A stretch of 48,445 nt of DNA from Halobacteriales archaeon QS_9_68_17 (lineage in GTDB: Archaea; Halobacteriota; Halobacteria; Halobacteriales; Natronoarchaeaceae). The notes under the pieces are model-generated. The model did not search any database. It saw only the letters and a list, made by a program, of their open reading frames with translations, and was not told the DNA's origin. Positions within the stretch are counted from its first letter, which is position 1. Each line of letters starts with the position of its first letter. Made by a program: the position numbers and the translations under genes. Below are positions 9,057 through 17,771 of this stretch, piece after piece. The stretch lies in NCBI GenBank assembly GCA_003023565.1, contig PXSA01000020.1, forward strand, positions 1-48,445. Direction: 5' to 3'.

Positions 9057-10385
9057 TCACTTCGGGATCGCGACGTTCGCCAGTTTGTCCCCGCCGACGA
9101 CCGTCCCCTCCCGGGTGAGCGCGTAGAGGATCCCGTCGTCGTCCGCGGTCGCCTCCTGTAGCACCTCGTACGTGCCCGGGTCGTACAGCGTACCGAGCGG
9201 CGTGCCCGCCGTCACGCGCTCGCCGAGGCGGCGGCCGGGGTGCGGGCGGAAGAGGCCGGCGTCGGCGGCGTCGACTCGCCCGAGGTGGTTTCGGGCGACG
9301 GTCCGGTCGCCCCCGCTTGCCGGTTCGTCCGGGAGGACGCCGAGATGTCGGAGGACGTTCAGCACGCCGCTGACGCCCGCCTCGACCGCCGGCTCGACGA
9401 TCTGTTTGTTGTGGGCGAGTTCGGGCGTGATCGTCGGGACGCTCTCGCGGGTGGCCGCGACGCGGAACTTGCCGGCGAAGTTCCGGCGGTTCCACTCCGC
9501 GCTGGCGTCGTCGCCCGCGGGTTCCGCGAGCAGGAGGTCCGTGTCGAAGGCCTCCGCCAGTGCGCGGGCGTCCTCGTCCCCGTCCATGAACACGACGTGG
9601 GTGTGCATGTCGGGACTGCCGGTGTGGAGGTCGACGGCCGCGTCCGCGTCGACGGCGTACGCCCAGAGCCCGGCGGCCATGCGCTCGTGGAGCGTCCCCG
9701 CCGGGTCGCCGGGCCACACCCGGTTCATGTTCGAGTGAGCGCTGTCGAGTTCCTCCGGCGTCGTGTACGAGACGCGGTCGAACGTGAGCGGGTTCGCGAC
9801 CGGGACGGCGACGACGCGACCCGCGAGGTCGGCGTCGACGAGGCGGTCGTGGACCCGCCGGAGGACCTCGGTCCCGTTCACCTCTCTGCCGTGCTGGGCC
9901 GCTTGCAAGTACACTGTCGGACCGTCGCCGCCGTAGGTGTGGACCGTCGTCGTCACCTCGACGCCGGAGGGGAGGCGTGCGAGCGTCACGCGCTCGGCGC
10001 TGTGCATGTTCGGGTACTCGGCCCGCGACGCCTTGTACGTGGGGACCGCGGCCCGGCCGGTGCGGGAGTCCGTCGCCTCCGTCCGGTCGACGAAATCGAC
10101 TATCCAGTCGGCGACCGCCTCGCCGCGATCCTCCTGCAGGAAGTGCCCGCCGCCCTGGATCCACGTCTCCGGTTGCTCGTCCGCGGTCGGGAACACGGAC
10201 AGTGGGTCACCCCGCGCCGACCGGGTGACCGGGTCCGAGTCCGAGAGGAGGACGAACACCGGCTTCTCCCGGTCCGCGAACGCCTCGCGGGCGTCACCGA
10301 CCACGTCCGCGCCCTCTATGTCCGGATCGATGGGGACGCGACTCGGGAGGATCCGCGCGCCGGCCTTCGAGTCGTCCGCGGTCAC
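9057..10385 (-). CDS. Chimera: haloalkane-dehalogenase C-terminal remnant fused to succinylglutamate desuccinylase/aspartoacylase-type deacylase
   Basis: One 442-codon frame. Residues 1 to about 103 match the C-terminal third of haloalkane dehalogenases: the acid-loop motif LLSDSDPVTR and the catalytic-His motif GGGHFLQED. The N-terminal nucleophile half is absent, so this part cannot be an active dehalogenase. From about residue 113 it is an M14-like deacylase: AAQHGREVNG (zinc His and Glu), DLHTGSPDMHTH (zinc His), and TPELAHNK (catalytic Glu). It ends in a barrel-like C-terminal domain typical of the AstE/AspA superfamily. The GTG at 10385 follows the transporter stop by 9 nt. If the remnant is not translated, the deacylase could begin at the ATG at 10007 (316 aa). 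Confidence 0.8.
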   Translation of the reverse strand: MTADDSKAGARILPSRVPIDPDIEGADVVGDAREAFADREKPVFVLLSDSDPVTRSARGDPLSVFPTADEQPETWIQGGGHFLQEDRGEAVADWIVDFVDRTEATDSRTGRAAVPTYKASRAEYPNMHSAERVTLARLPSGVEVTTTVHTYGGDGPTVYLQAAQHGREVNGTEVLRRVHDRLVDADLAGRVVAVPVANPLTFDRVSYTTPEELDSAHSNMNRVWPGDPAGTLHERMAAGLWAYAVDADAAVDLHTGSPDMHTHVVFMDGDEDARALAEAFDTDLLLAEPAGDDASAEWNRRNFAGKFRVAATRESVPTITPELAHNKQIVEPAVEAGVSGVLNVLRHLGVLPDEPASGGDRTVARNHLGRVDAADAGLFRPHPGRRLGERVTAGTPLGTLYDPGTYEVLQEATADDDGILYALTREGTVVGGDKLANVAIPK

Positions 10386-10394
10386 ACCGTCGAG

Positions 10395-11378
10395 TCAGTC
10401 GTCCGCCGGCGGTGCCTCCGCTCCCGTCGCGCGCCCGTCCCGCCACGAGAAGAGACTCGCCAGCGCGGGGCCGGTGACGTTGTGCCAGACGCTGAACAGC
10501 GCCGGGATGAGCGCCGCCTCCGCGCTGAAGAAGGTGGTCGCCAGCGCCACCGCCAGACCGCTGTTCTGGAGGCCCACCTCGAACGTGCAGGCCCGGACGC
10601 GGTCCTCGGCCATCCCGGCCGCGGTGCCGACGCCGTACCCGCCGGCGAGGCCGACCGCGTTGTGCGCGACGACCGCCGCGAGAACCGCCGCCCCCGCGGT
10701 CACGATGTTGTCGACGTTCGCGCCGACGACGCCGGCGACGATGGCGACGATGGCGACCACGCTCACCGCCGGGAACACGTCCACGCCGACCTCCGCGGCC
10801 CGCGGTGCCCGCCGGTCGAGGTAGTACCGGATCGCGAAGCCGAGCAGCACCGGTATCAGGACGATCTGGACGATCGTGGTGAACATCGCCAGGAACGTCA
10901 CCTCGAGGCTCTCGCCGATGAGCGCCAGCGTCCAGGCGGGCATCACGACCGGCGCGGCGAGCGTCGTCACGGTCGTGACCGCCACCGAGAGCGCCACGTC
11001 GCCCTTGCCGAGGAACGTCATCACGTTCGACGCCGTCCCGCCGGGGGCGGCACCGACGAGGACCAGGCCGATGCCGACCTCCGGCGGGAGCGACAGCACC
11101 CCCACCAGTCCGTACGCCGCGACGGGCATGACCAGCCACTGCGCGACCGCGCCGATCGCCACGTCCCGCGGGCGCTCGACCAGCCGCCGGAAGTCCGCGG
11201 GCTGGAGCGTCAGCCCCATGCCGAGCATGATGACCCCGAGAAGCGGCGCGACGTAGTCGAGCACCGGCAGGAACGGCTCCGGCGCGTACAGCGCTACGCC
11301 GGCGAACAGCAGCACCCAGACGACGAAGTACCTGTTCGCTACCTCGCTCGCTCGACGCAACTGATCGGCCGCGGTCAC
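10395..11378 (-). CDS. Bile acid:sodium symporter (BASS) family transporter
   Basis: A 327-aa membrane protein with about nine or ten helices. Family features include the conserved glycine-rich segment VLVGAAPGGTASNVMTFLGK (about residues 106-125) and a second crossing-helix motif, CTFEVGLQNSGLAVALA, near residue 265. BASS proteins are sodium-coupled organic anion carriers (bile acids, pantoate, pyruvate and others); the substrate here is unknown. I chose the GTG at 11378 because it has GGAGGGG about 6-8 nt upstream and removes a long extension antisense to the cyclophilin gene. The downstream deacylase chimera follows within 9 nt and is probably cotranscribed. Confidence 0.88.
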   Translation of the reverse strand: MTAADQLRRASEVANRYFVVWVLLFAGVALYAPEPFLPVLDYVAPLLGVIMLGMGLTLQPADFRRLVERPRDVAIGAVAQWLVMPVAAYGLVGVLSLPPEVGIGLVLVGAAPGGTASNVMTFLGKGDVALSVAVTTVTTLAAPVVMPAWTLALIGESLEVTFLAMFTTIVQIVLIPVLLGFAIRYYLDRRAPRAAEVGVDVFPAVSVVAIVAIVAGVVGANVDNIVTAGAAVLAAVVAHNAVGLAGGYGVGTAAGMAEDRVRACTFEVGLQNSGLAVALATTFFSAEAALIPALFSVWHNVTGPALASLFSWRDGRATGAEAPPADD

Positions 11379-11534
11379 CGCGACCCCTCCGATACCGTCA
11401 TAGGGTAACGTCCGACAACAGTAACAGTTAGCACTGTCGGTAGTCACAAATCTGCACCTCGGTCCGGGGTCACGGGGGCCGTCCCGCGGCGCGTCTCCAG
11501 TAGGGTTTTCACCCGGGCCGCCCCACCTGACCGT

Positions 11535-12083
11535 ATGAGCGACCTGACCGCGACCCTGCACACCAGCAAAGGCGACGTGGAAGCGCGGCTGTTCGAGGAC
11601 CGCGCGCCCCGCACCGTCGAGAACTTCGTCAACCTCGCGGCGCACGACCCCGCCGCCGACGCCGACCCCGCGCCCGACACGGTCACCTGGGAGGACCCGG
11701 AGAGCAACGAGGTCCGCGGCGACGCGCTGTACAACGACGTGCCGTTCCACCGGGTCATCGAGGACTTCATGATCCAGGGCGGCGACCCCACCGGCACCGG
11801 TCGCGGCGGTCCCGGCTACGAGTTCGAGGACGAGTTCCACGACGAACTGCGCCACGACGACACCGGCGTCCTCTCGATGGCGAACTCCGGCCCGGACACC
11901 AACGGCTCACAGTTCTTCATCACGCTCGACCCTCAACCACATCTCGACGACCGCCACGCCGTCTTCGGCGAAGTGATCGACGGGATAGACGTGGTCGAGG
12001 AGATCGGCGACGTCGCGACAGGCCCGAACGACCAGCCCGAGGAGGAGGTCCTGCTGGAGTCCGTGACGGTCCACGACGAGTAA
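11535..12083 (+). CDS. Cyclophilin-type peptidyl-prolyl cis-trans isomerase
   Basis: A 182-aa cyclophilin that catalyses proline isomerisation during protein folding in the cytoplasm (no signal peptide). Family motifs include the beta-strand opening ATLHTSKGDVEARLF, PFHRVIEDFMIQGGDPTGTG (active-site Arg and the Phe/Met/Gln region), MANSGPDTNGSQFFI, and LDDRHAVFGEVIDG. There is a haloarchaeal acidic insertion of about 20 residues after NLAAH. It is divergent from the BASS transporter and probably monocistronic. Confidence 0.95.
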   Translation: MSDLTATLHTSKGDVEARLFEDRAPRTVENFVNLAAHDPAADADPAPDTVTWEDPESNEVRGDALYNDVPFHRVIEDFMIQGGDPTGTGRGGPGYEFEDEFHDELRHDDTGVLSMANSGPDTNGSQFFITLDPQPHLDDRHAVFGEVIDGIDVVEEIGDVATGPNDQPEEEVLLESVTVHDE

Positions 12084-12215
12084 CCCCGGCCCGCGGAACG
12101 CACCGTTCGGAACGACCGACGCGACCCCGGACCGGCGTGCCCGCGATCGGCGCGGCCCCGAGTTTCCGTATCAGTCGACAGCGCCACGATTTCCGTTGTT
12201 CGGAGCGACACCTGA

Positions 12216-12253
12216 CAACCAACCGGGCGGTTCGACCGCCTCGGTCGTGGTTG
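12216..12253. repeat. Long imperfect hairpin upstream of the ferredoxin gene
   Basis: CAACC pairs with GGTTG on the outside, and ACCGGGCGGT pairs with ACCGCCTCGGT (one bulged base) around a TCG loop. The stem is about 15 bp. It lies about 68 nt before the ferredoxin start in an otherwise gene-free 237-nt gap. It could be a terminator for the cyclophilin transcript, a 5' UTR element or a protein-binding palindrome. Position may be off by one base. Confidence 0.5.
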
Positions 12254-12320
12254 TTTCGGGGGCGCAGTTCCGGACAGGGAACCGTAAGCCGAAAGACCGT
12301 TCGCGTCCAGCGTACGGGTG

Positions 12321-12662
12321 ATGAGCGACTCCGACGAGGTTCTCGCGGCGAGCGACATCGGCGAGAGCGATGCGCCGCCCGTCGAGGAGAAGCCGTACAA
12401 GGTGATCTTCGAGGCGAACAGGTGTTTCGGGGCGGGCAAGTGCGCCGAGGTGGCCGACAACTGGGAGATGGACCTCGCAAGCGCCACGGCGAAGCCGAAG
12501 TCGTACTTCTTCGACGAGGGCGGTCTGGAAGAGAACGTCCGGGCCGCGGAGGTCTGTCCCGCGAAGAAAGGCGACGGCTGCATCCACGTCGTCGACCGCC
12601 GGACCGACGAGGAGATCGCGCCGGACCCGCACGGCGACGGCACGCTCTCCGTCGACTGGTGA
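12321..12662 (+). CDS. Small ferredoxin (single Fe-S cluster)
   Basis: A 113-aa electron carrier. After an acidic N-terminal extension of about 28 residues comes the cluster site CFGAGKC (Cys-x5-Cys), then VCPAKKGDGC. This is the single-cluster ferredoxin pattern (three cluster Cys, or four if the last participates), giving a [3Fe-4S] or [4Fe-4S] type. A GTG lies one codon before the chosen ATG. The stop is 2 nt before the next start, so the downstream hypothetical gene is probably cotranscribed. The redox partner is not apparent from neighbours. Confidence 0.85.
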   Translation: MSDSDEVLAASDIGESDAPPVEEKPYKVIFEANRCFGAGKCAEVADNWEMDLASATAKPKSYFFDEGGLEENVRAAEVCPAKKGDGCIHVVDRRTDEEIAPDPHGDGTLSVDW

Positions 12663-12664
12663 GC

Positions 12665-13141
12665 ATGCCGGCGGACGAGCGGACGAGCCGTCACGGGATA
12701 GACGACACGCAGGACCACGTCCGCCGCCTGCTCGGGTCGTTCGTCCCGCAGTGGCTGGCCCGCCGCGCGGTCGTCGTCGACGTGCGGACCGACGCGGACA
12801 GCTACGACGCCGGCGAACAGGTAGAGATGACGATCACCTTCCGGAACCGGCTCCCCGTGCCGATGACGGTCGAGACGCCGAGCAAGCGCCTCTGGGGCTG
12901 GACCGTCGACGGCGAACTCGAAGCGAGCGACGAGCCCCGGAAGCGAAGCACCGACGGCGGGTCGATCGCGTTCTCGCCGCGCGGGCGCAAGGTCCTCACC
13001 CGGACGTGGGACGGGCGGTTCAAGCGCGTCGACGACCGGACGCGCTGGGTCCCCGCGGAACCGGGCACGTACGAGGTCGGTGCCTTTCTCGCACTCGGGG
13101 AGCAACGACCGGCGGACACCGCGACGATCCGGGTCGAGTAG
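12665..13141 (+). CDS. Conserved-looking hypothetical protein with Ig-like/BsuPI-like domain
   Basis: A 158-aa soluble protein without signal peptide. After about 40 residues of helical lead, the rest is beta-rich: VDVRTDADSYDAGEQVEMTI, then TITFRNRLPVPMTVETPS, and WVPAEPGTYEVGAFLALG near the end. This strand pattern resembles intracellular proteinase-inhibitor (BsuPI) or other Ig-like folds. The resemblance is structural guesswork, not a firm match. Translation is probably coupled to the ferredoxin gene (2-nt spacing). Confidence 0.7.
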   Translation: MPADERTSRHGIDDTQDHVRRLLGSFVPQWLARRAVVVDVRTDADSYDAGEQVEMTITFRNRLPVPMTVETPSKRLWGWTVDGELEASDEPRKRSTDGGSIAFSPRGRKVLTRTWDGRFKRVDDRTRWVPAEPGTYEVGAFLALGEQRPADTATIRVE

Positions 13142-13216
13142 GTCCGCGTTCGACGGACGGCGTTACGACCCGGGTCGACCGGCGGCCGCGGGCGGTACCG
13201 CGACGGCGTGACGCGC

Positions 13217-14569
13217 TCAGTGCACCCCGTCGAGGTCCCCCCTGTGGAGGTGGCAGGCGGCGAAGTGCCTGCCGTCGCCGTGCTCCGTCGGGACCTCGTA
13301 GGCGGGTTTCTCGCGTGCACAGACGCTCTCCTCCGCGAACCATTCGCGGAGCAGGTCGGCGGCTTCCTCCCACTCGCCCTCGCCGACGAGACCGATCGCT
13401 TCGTCGACCACGTCGCCCGCCTGACCGCGCGGTTCGGCGTCCGCGAAGAACCGCTGGCGGATCTCGGCGGCGCTGGTCACCTCGAACGTCCGCCGGTCGA
13501 CCGCGCGCATGAACCCCCGGACGTTGTCCCACTCCGCCGGCGAGAAGTCGTGGTCCGGCGGCGCGATCAGTTCGGGACAGCGCGTCCGGAACCGACAGCC
13601 GCTCGGCGGTTCGATCGGGCTCGGCACGTCGCCCTCGAGCACGCCGCGGGTGCCGCTCTCCCGCGGGTCCGGCACCGGGATCGAGGAGAGCAGCGCCCGC
13701 GTGTACGGATGCTGCGGGTTCTCGAACAGCTCCCGTTTGTCCGCGAGCTCGACGAGCTGGCCGAGGTACATCACGGCGACGCGGTCGCTGATGTGGCGGA
13801 TGACCGAGAGGTCGTGCGCGATGAACAGGTACGTGAGGCCGAACTCGTCCTGCAGTTCGTTCATCGTGTTCAGCACCTGCGCCTGGATCGACACGTCCAG
13901 CGCGGAGACCGGTTCGTCACAGACGATCAGGTCGGGGTTGACCGACAGCGCACGCGCGAGGTTCACGCGCTGGCGCTGCCCGCCGGAGAAGGCGTGCGGG
14001 TATCGGTTGTAGTGTTGCGGGTCGAGGCCGACCTTCTCTAAGAGCTCCTTGGCGCGGGCCTCCCGTCCCTCCTCGTCGCCGTACAGGCCGTGGGCCTTCA
14101 TCGGTTCCTCGACGATACGGCCCACCTTCATTCGCGGGTCCAGCGAGGACTGTGGGTCCTGGAAGATCATCTGCATGTGTCGCCGCTGCGAGCGCAGGTC
14201 CTCACCGCCCATCTCCGCGAGGTTGCGGCCCTTGAAGTAGACGTCGCCGCCGGTCGGCTTCAGCAGGCGGAGGATGGTTCGCGCGAGCGTGGACTTGCCA
14301 CACCCCGACTCGCCGACCAGTCCCAGCGTCTCCCCCTTCTCGATCTCGAAGGTCACGTCCTCGACGGCCCGGACCTGGTCGCGGTCGTACTTCAGCGGGA
14401 AGCCGCCCGCAGTGTCGAGGGTGAGTCCCTCCAGAAAGCCGCTCTCGCTGGTGAAGTACTTCGTGAGGCCGTCGACTTTCAGGAGCGTCTCGCCGAAGTC
14501 GACGTCGCCCGACGTCGCCGCACTGGGGTCCGTCGCGCTCCGCCCGTCAGGCTCCCGGGCGTCACTCAT
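13217..14569 (-). CDS. dppF: Dipeptide/oligopeptide ABC transporter ATP-binding protein (DppF type)
   Basis: A 450-aa cytoplasmic ATPase of the peptide importer. Walker A is [11 protein letters not shown] (about residue 81), the signature is [12 protein letters not shown], Walker B is [12 protein letters not shown], and the switch His lies in [12 protein letters not shown]. The oligopeptide C-terminal domain begins at [14 protein letters not shown] but is interrupted by about 80 acidic residues before resuming at [10 protein letters not shown] and FAACHL. This makes it longer than bacterial DppF (about 330 aa). It is the last gene of the operon, and its start overlaps the end of dppD by 8 nt. 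Substrate could be peptides or another solute such as nickel or sugars. Confidence 0.92.
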   Translation of the reverse strand: MSDAREPDGRSATDPSAATSGDVDFGETLLKVDGLTKYFTSESGFLEGLTLDTAGGFPLKYDRDQVRAVEDVTFEIEKGETLGLVGESGCGKSTLARTILRLLKPTGGDVYFKGRNLAEMGGEDLRSQRRHMQMIFQDPQSSLDPRMKVGRIVEEPMKAHGLYGDEEGREARAKELLEKVGLDPQHYNRYPHAFSGGQRQRVNLARALSVNPDLIVCDEPVSALDVSIQAQVLNTMNELQDEFGLTYLFIAHDLSVIRHISDRVAVMYLGQLVELADKRELFENPQHPYTRALLSSIPVPDPRESGTRGVLEGDVPSPIEPPSGCRFRTRCPELIAPPDHDFSPAEWDNVRGFMRAVDRRTFEVTSAAEIRQRFFADAEPRGQAGDVVDEAIGLVGEGEWEEAADLLREWFAEESVCAREKPAYEVPTEHGDGRHFAACHLHRGDLDGVH

Positions 14570-15692
14570 CGCTCCCGCCTCCGTCGGTCGTCAGTTCGGG
14601 ATCGGTCTCGCCCTGCGTCTCGTTCCCGAGCGGGTCGCTCCCCCAGTAGCCCGCCATGAACGTCTCCTCGTGTCTGAGACAGGCCCCGCGGTGGGGCGTC
14701 CCGTCCCCGTCGACGACGCGGTTCTCCGGGTGGACCTCGATGCACACCTCGCGGGCGTGCGGACAGCGCGGGTGGAACCGGCAGCCGCTCGGCGGGTTGA
14801 TCGCCTCCGGCATCACCCCCTCGATCGGGTTGAGTTCCTCGACCGTCTCGTCCGGCCGCGGGATCGAGTCGAGCAGCGCCCCGGTGTAGGGGTGTTTCGT
14901 GTCGTAGAACAGGTCTTTCACCTCGGCCTGCTCGATCACCTCGCCGAGATACATGACGTTGACGCGGTCGCAGATCTCCGCGACGACGCCCATGTCGTGG
15001 GTGACCCAGATGAAACTCGTTTCGTACTTCGCCTGGAGGTCCTCGACGAGGTCGAGGATCTGCCCCTCGACGGTGACGTCGAGCGCCGTCGTCGGCTCGT
15101 CCGCGATGATGAGGCTCGGCTCGCAGGCCAGCGCCATCGCGATGAGCACGCGCTGGCGCATCCCGCCGGAGAACTGGTGCGGGTAGTCGTCGTACCGCGC
15201 CTCCGGCTCGGGGATGCCCACCTCCCGGAGCATGTCGATGGCCTCCTGCTCGGCCTCCTCCCCGCCGAGATCACGGTTGATCTCGATGAACTCCTGTAGC
15301 TGCCCCCCGACCGTGAACACCGGGTTCAGACTCTCCATCGGGTCCTGGAAGATGATCGCTATCTCCCGGCCGCGGATCCGCCCCCGCATCTCCCCGTTCG
15401 ACAGCATCTCGTCGCGCTCCCGCAACTCGCCGTCCGGCCCCTCTTCGAAGCCGACGAGCGTTTCGCCCTTGAACCGGACCTCGCCGCCGACGATCTCTCC
15501 GGGGTCCTCGACGAGACGGAGGATCGAACTCGCGGCGACGCTCTTGCCGGCCCCGGACTCGCCGACGATGCCGACGATCTCTCCCTCCTCGACGGTGAAG
15601 GAAACGCCGTCGACGGCACGGACGGTCCCCTCCGCCGTGAAGAACTGCGTTTTCAGGTCGCGAACCTCCAGCAGCGGTTCGTCCGCGCTCAT
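14562..15692 (-). CDS. dppD: Dipeptide/oligopeptide ABC transporter ATP-binding protein (DppD type)
   Basis: A 376-aa ATPase partner of DppF. Walker A is [11 protein letters not shown], the signature is [12 protein letters not shown], Walker B is [12 protein letters not shown], and the switch region is [11 protein letters not shown]. The oligopeptide-family C-terminal domain is seen as [15 protein letters not shown]. The ATG at 15692 overlaps the dppC stop by one base, and its 3' end overlaps dppF, so translation is probably coupled along the operon. Confidence 0.93.
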   Translation of the reverse strand: MSADEPLLEVRDLKTQFFTAEGTVRAVDGVSFTVEEGEIVGIVGESGAGKSVAASSILRLVEDPGEIVGGEVRFKGETLVGFEEGPDGELRERDEMLSNGEMRGRIRGREIAIIFQDPMESLNPVFTVGGQLQEFIEINRDLGGEEAEQEAIDMLREVGIPEPEARYDDYPHQFSGGMRQRVLIAMALACEPSLIIADEPTTALDVTVEGQILDLVEDLQAKYETSFIWVTHDMGVVAEICDRVNVMYLGEVIEQAEVKDLFYDTKHPYTGALLDSIPRPDETVEELNPIEGVMPEAINPPSGCRFHPRCPHAREVCIEVHPENRVVDGDGTPHRGACLRHEETFMAGYWGSDPLGNETQGETDPELTTDGGGSDE

Positions 15693-16726
15693 CAGTTATT
15701 CACCCGTGGGTCGAGCGCGTCTCGGAGGCCGTCGCCGAGCAGGTTGAACCCGACGACGGTGATCAGGATGGCGATCCCCGGCCACACGCTGAACCAGGGG
15801 TCCGGCAGCATGTAGCCCCGCGAGTTCGAGAGCATCTGCCCCCACGACGGCTTCGGGGGCTGGACGCCGTAGCCCAGGAACGAGAGCCCGGCGACGATGA
15901 GGATGCTCACGCCGATCTGGAGGGTCGCTTGGACGAGCACGGGTGCGAAGCTGTTGGGGATCACGTGTCTGAGGATGATGTTCCGGTCGCGGACGCCGGC
16001 GGCCCGGGCCGCCTCGATGTAGTCCTCCTCGCGGACGCTGACGACCCGCGAGCGGATGAGCCGCGAGAACACCGGGATCGTCGTGATCCCGACGCCGACC
16101 ATCGCGTACGTCAGGTCGCGGCCGAACGCGGCCATGAACGCGATGACCAGCACGAGAAACGGGATGGCGTACAGCGTCTCGGCCCCGCGCATGAGCGCGT
16201 CGTCGATCCACCCGCCGTAGTAGCCCGCGACCGCGCCGATGAGCGTACCGAAGACCATCCCGATCGCCGTCGAGATGAACCCGACCTGGATGGCGATCCG
16301 GGTGCCGTAGAACAGACGGACGAGGATGTCACGACCGCGGTGGTCGGTGCCGAGCGGATGGTCCCACGTCCCGGCACCGAAGGCGTTCTCCGTCCACGCG
16401 GGCGGGAGAAGCGCCCGCACGTCCGCGGGGTCGTTCTCCGGGTGCGTCCAGACGGTGTTCGCGAACCAGTACTGCTCGACCCCGAGATTGGCGAAAAACG
16501 AGTAGTTCGCCAGGTAGTCGAACACGACGGCGTCGAGGTACGCGACCACCGCGATGAACGTCATCACCGTGATGATCGCGAGCCCCACGAGCGCCGTCGG
16601 GTCGCGCTGGATCTGCAGGAGCGTGTAGCTGAGGCCGACCCGCGACTCGATCTCTTCTTCCTCGACGCCGCCCTCGCCGCGGTCCGAGGAGAGCATCTCG
16701 TCCGATTGGGTGTCGCTCGTTGCCAT
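15692..16726 (-). CDS. dppC: ABC transporter permease (DppC type)
   Basis: A 344-aa inner-membrane permease. An acidic N-terminus precedes a first helix (about residues 40-60) and an OppC N-terminal region. A periplasmic-type loop with LGTDHRGRDILVRLFYGTRI follows. The transport core then carries the EAA-like motif EAARAAGVRDRNIILRHVIP near residue 240. The C-terminus, with GDGLRDALDPR, is classic for DppC/OppC. Its start lies 1 nt after the dppB stop. Confidence 0.93.
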   Translation of the reverse strand: MATSDTQSDEMLSSDRGEGGVEEEEIESRVGLSYTLLQIQRDPTALVGLAIITVMTFIAVVAYLDAVVFDYLANYSFFANLGVEQYWFANTVWTHPENDPADVRALLPPAWTENAFGAGTWDHPLGTDHRGRDILVRLFYGTRIAIQVGFISTAIGMVFGTLIGAVAGYYGGWIDDALMRGAETLYAIPFLVLVIAFMAAFGRDLTYAMVGVGITTIPVFSRLIRSRVVSVREEDYIEAARAAGVRDRNIILRHVIPNSFAPVLVQATLQIGVSILIVAGLSFLGYGVQPPKPSWGQMLSNSRGYMLPDPWFSVWPGIAILITVVGFNLLGDGLRDALDPRVNN

Positions 16727-16727
16727 G

Positions 16728-17726
16728 TTACTCTCGTTCTCCGTACGTCACTCGCGGGTCGATGTACGCGTACGACAGGTCGGTGAGGATCACGCCGATA
16801 ACGAAGGTGAGCCCGAAGAAGATGGTCGTCCCCATCACGAGCTCGTAGTCCTGATTGTTGATCGCCCTGATGATCAGCCGGCCCATCCCGTTGATGCTGA
16901 ACACCGTCTCCGTCAGCACGGCCCCGCCGAGCGCCTGCGTCAGTTGCAGACCGACGACCGTGATGACGGGGAGTTGGGCGTTGCGGAACGCGTGCTTCCG
17001 GAGGATCGTCGACTCGCCGACGCCGTAGGCGCGGGCGAGTTTCACGTACTCCTCGTTCAACACCTCCAGCATGGCCGACCGCTCGATGCGCGTCACCGCC
17101 GCCATCTGGAGCGTCCCCAGCGTTATCGTCGGCATGATCAGGTGCTCGCCGGCGGTCACCAGCACGTCCCACCGGGTGCTCGCTCCCTCCACGCTCGCCG
17201 GGTCGGCCCACGGCATGATCAGGTCCGTCGCCGGGAGCAGGTTCAGGTGGAACGAGAAGGCGATGATGAGCAGGAGGCCGATCCAGAACGACGGCGTGCT
17301 GACGCCCATCAGCGCCACTACCCGCGAGACGTGGTCGGTCGGCTGGTTGCGACGCTTCGCCGAGATGACGCCAAGCGGGATCGCGGTCGCGAGCGCGAAG
17401 GTGAAACTCGACACGAGCAACAGCAGTGTCACCGGCAGCCGCTCCATGATCTTCTGGGTCACCGGCTCCCCGAAGTAGAGGCTCCGCCCGAGGTCGCCCT
17501 GAACGACGTCCGCGAGGTAGTTGACGTACCGGACGTACAGCGGCTGGTCGAGGCCGTACTTCGCGCGGATCGCCGCCGCCTGCTCCGCGCTCGGCGACGG
17601 GCCGAGCATGATGCTCACCGGATCACCCGGGATGGCGTCGGTCAGCAGGAAGGTGATGGTCACGATACCGAGCATCACCGGGATGGCCTGCAGTACTCGC
17701 CTGACCGTGTAGCTTAACATTCCCAC
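16728..17726 (-). CDS. dppB: ABC transporter permease (DppB type)
   Basis: A 332-aa permease with the DppB/OppB N-terminal signature VRRVLQAIPVMLGIVTITF, a loop with PGDPVSIMLG, and about six helices. The EAA-like loop is KLARAYGVGESTILRKHAFR, and the segment after it, ETVFSINGMGRLIIRAINNQ, is also typical. It pairs with DppC to form the membrane channel. It is second in the operon, about 45 nt after the binding-protein gene. Confidence 0.93.
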   Translation of the reverse strand: MGMLSYTVRRVLQAIPVMLGIVTITFLLTDAIPGDPVSIMLGPSPSAEQAAAIRAKYGLDQPLYVRYVNYLADVVQGDLGRSLYFGEPVTQKIMERLPVTLLLLVSSFTFALATAIPLGVISAKRRNQPTDHVSRVVALMGVSTPSFWIGLLLIIAFSFHLNLLPATDLIMPWADPASVEGASTRWDVLVTAGEHLIMPTITLGTLQMAAVTRIERSAMLEVLNEEYVKLARAYGVGESTILRKHAFRNAQLPVITVVGLQLTQALGGAVLTETVFSINGMGRLIIRAINNQDYELVMGTTIFFGLTFVIGVILTDLSYAYIDPRVTYGERE

Positions 17727-17771
17727 GAAACGATCACCTCCGTTCGTGCCCGAAACCGAAAGAGGTCGGCG

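Noticed and set aside
9240..11408. A 722-codon plus-strand frame across the deacylase and BASS genes
   Set aside because: It is the antisense shadow of two well-supported genes and contains no recognisable domain.
12137..12664. Extending the hypothetical gene at 12665 upstream in its open frame
   Set aside because: The extension lies over the ferredoxin gene in another frame and is Arg-rich; the ATG at 12665, 2 nt after the ferredoxin stop, is the natural start.
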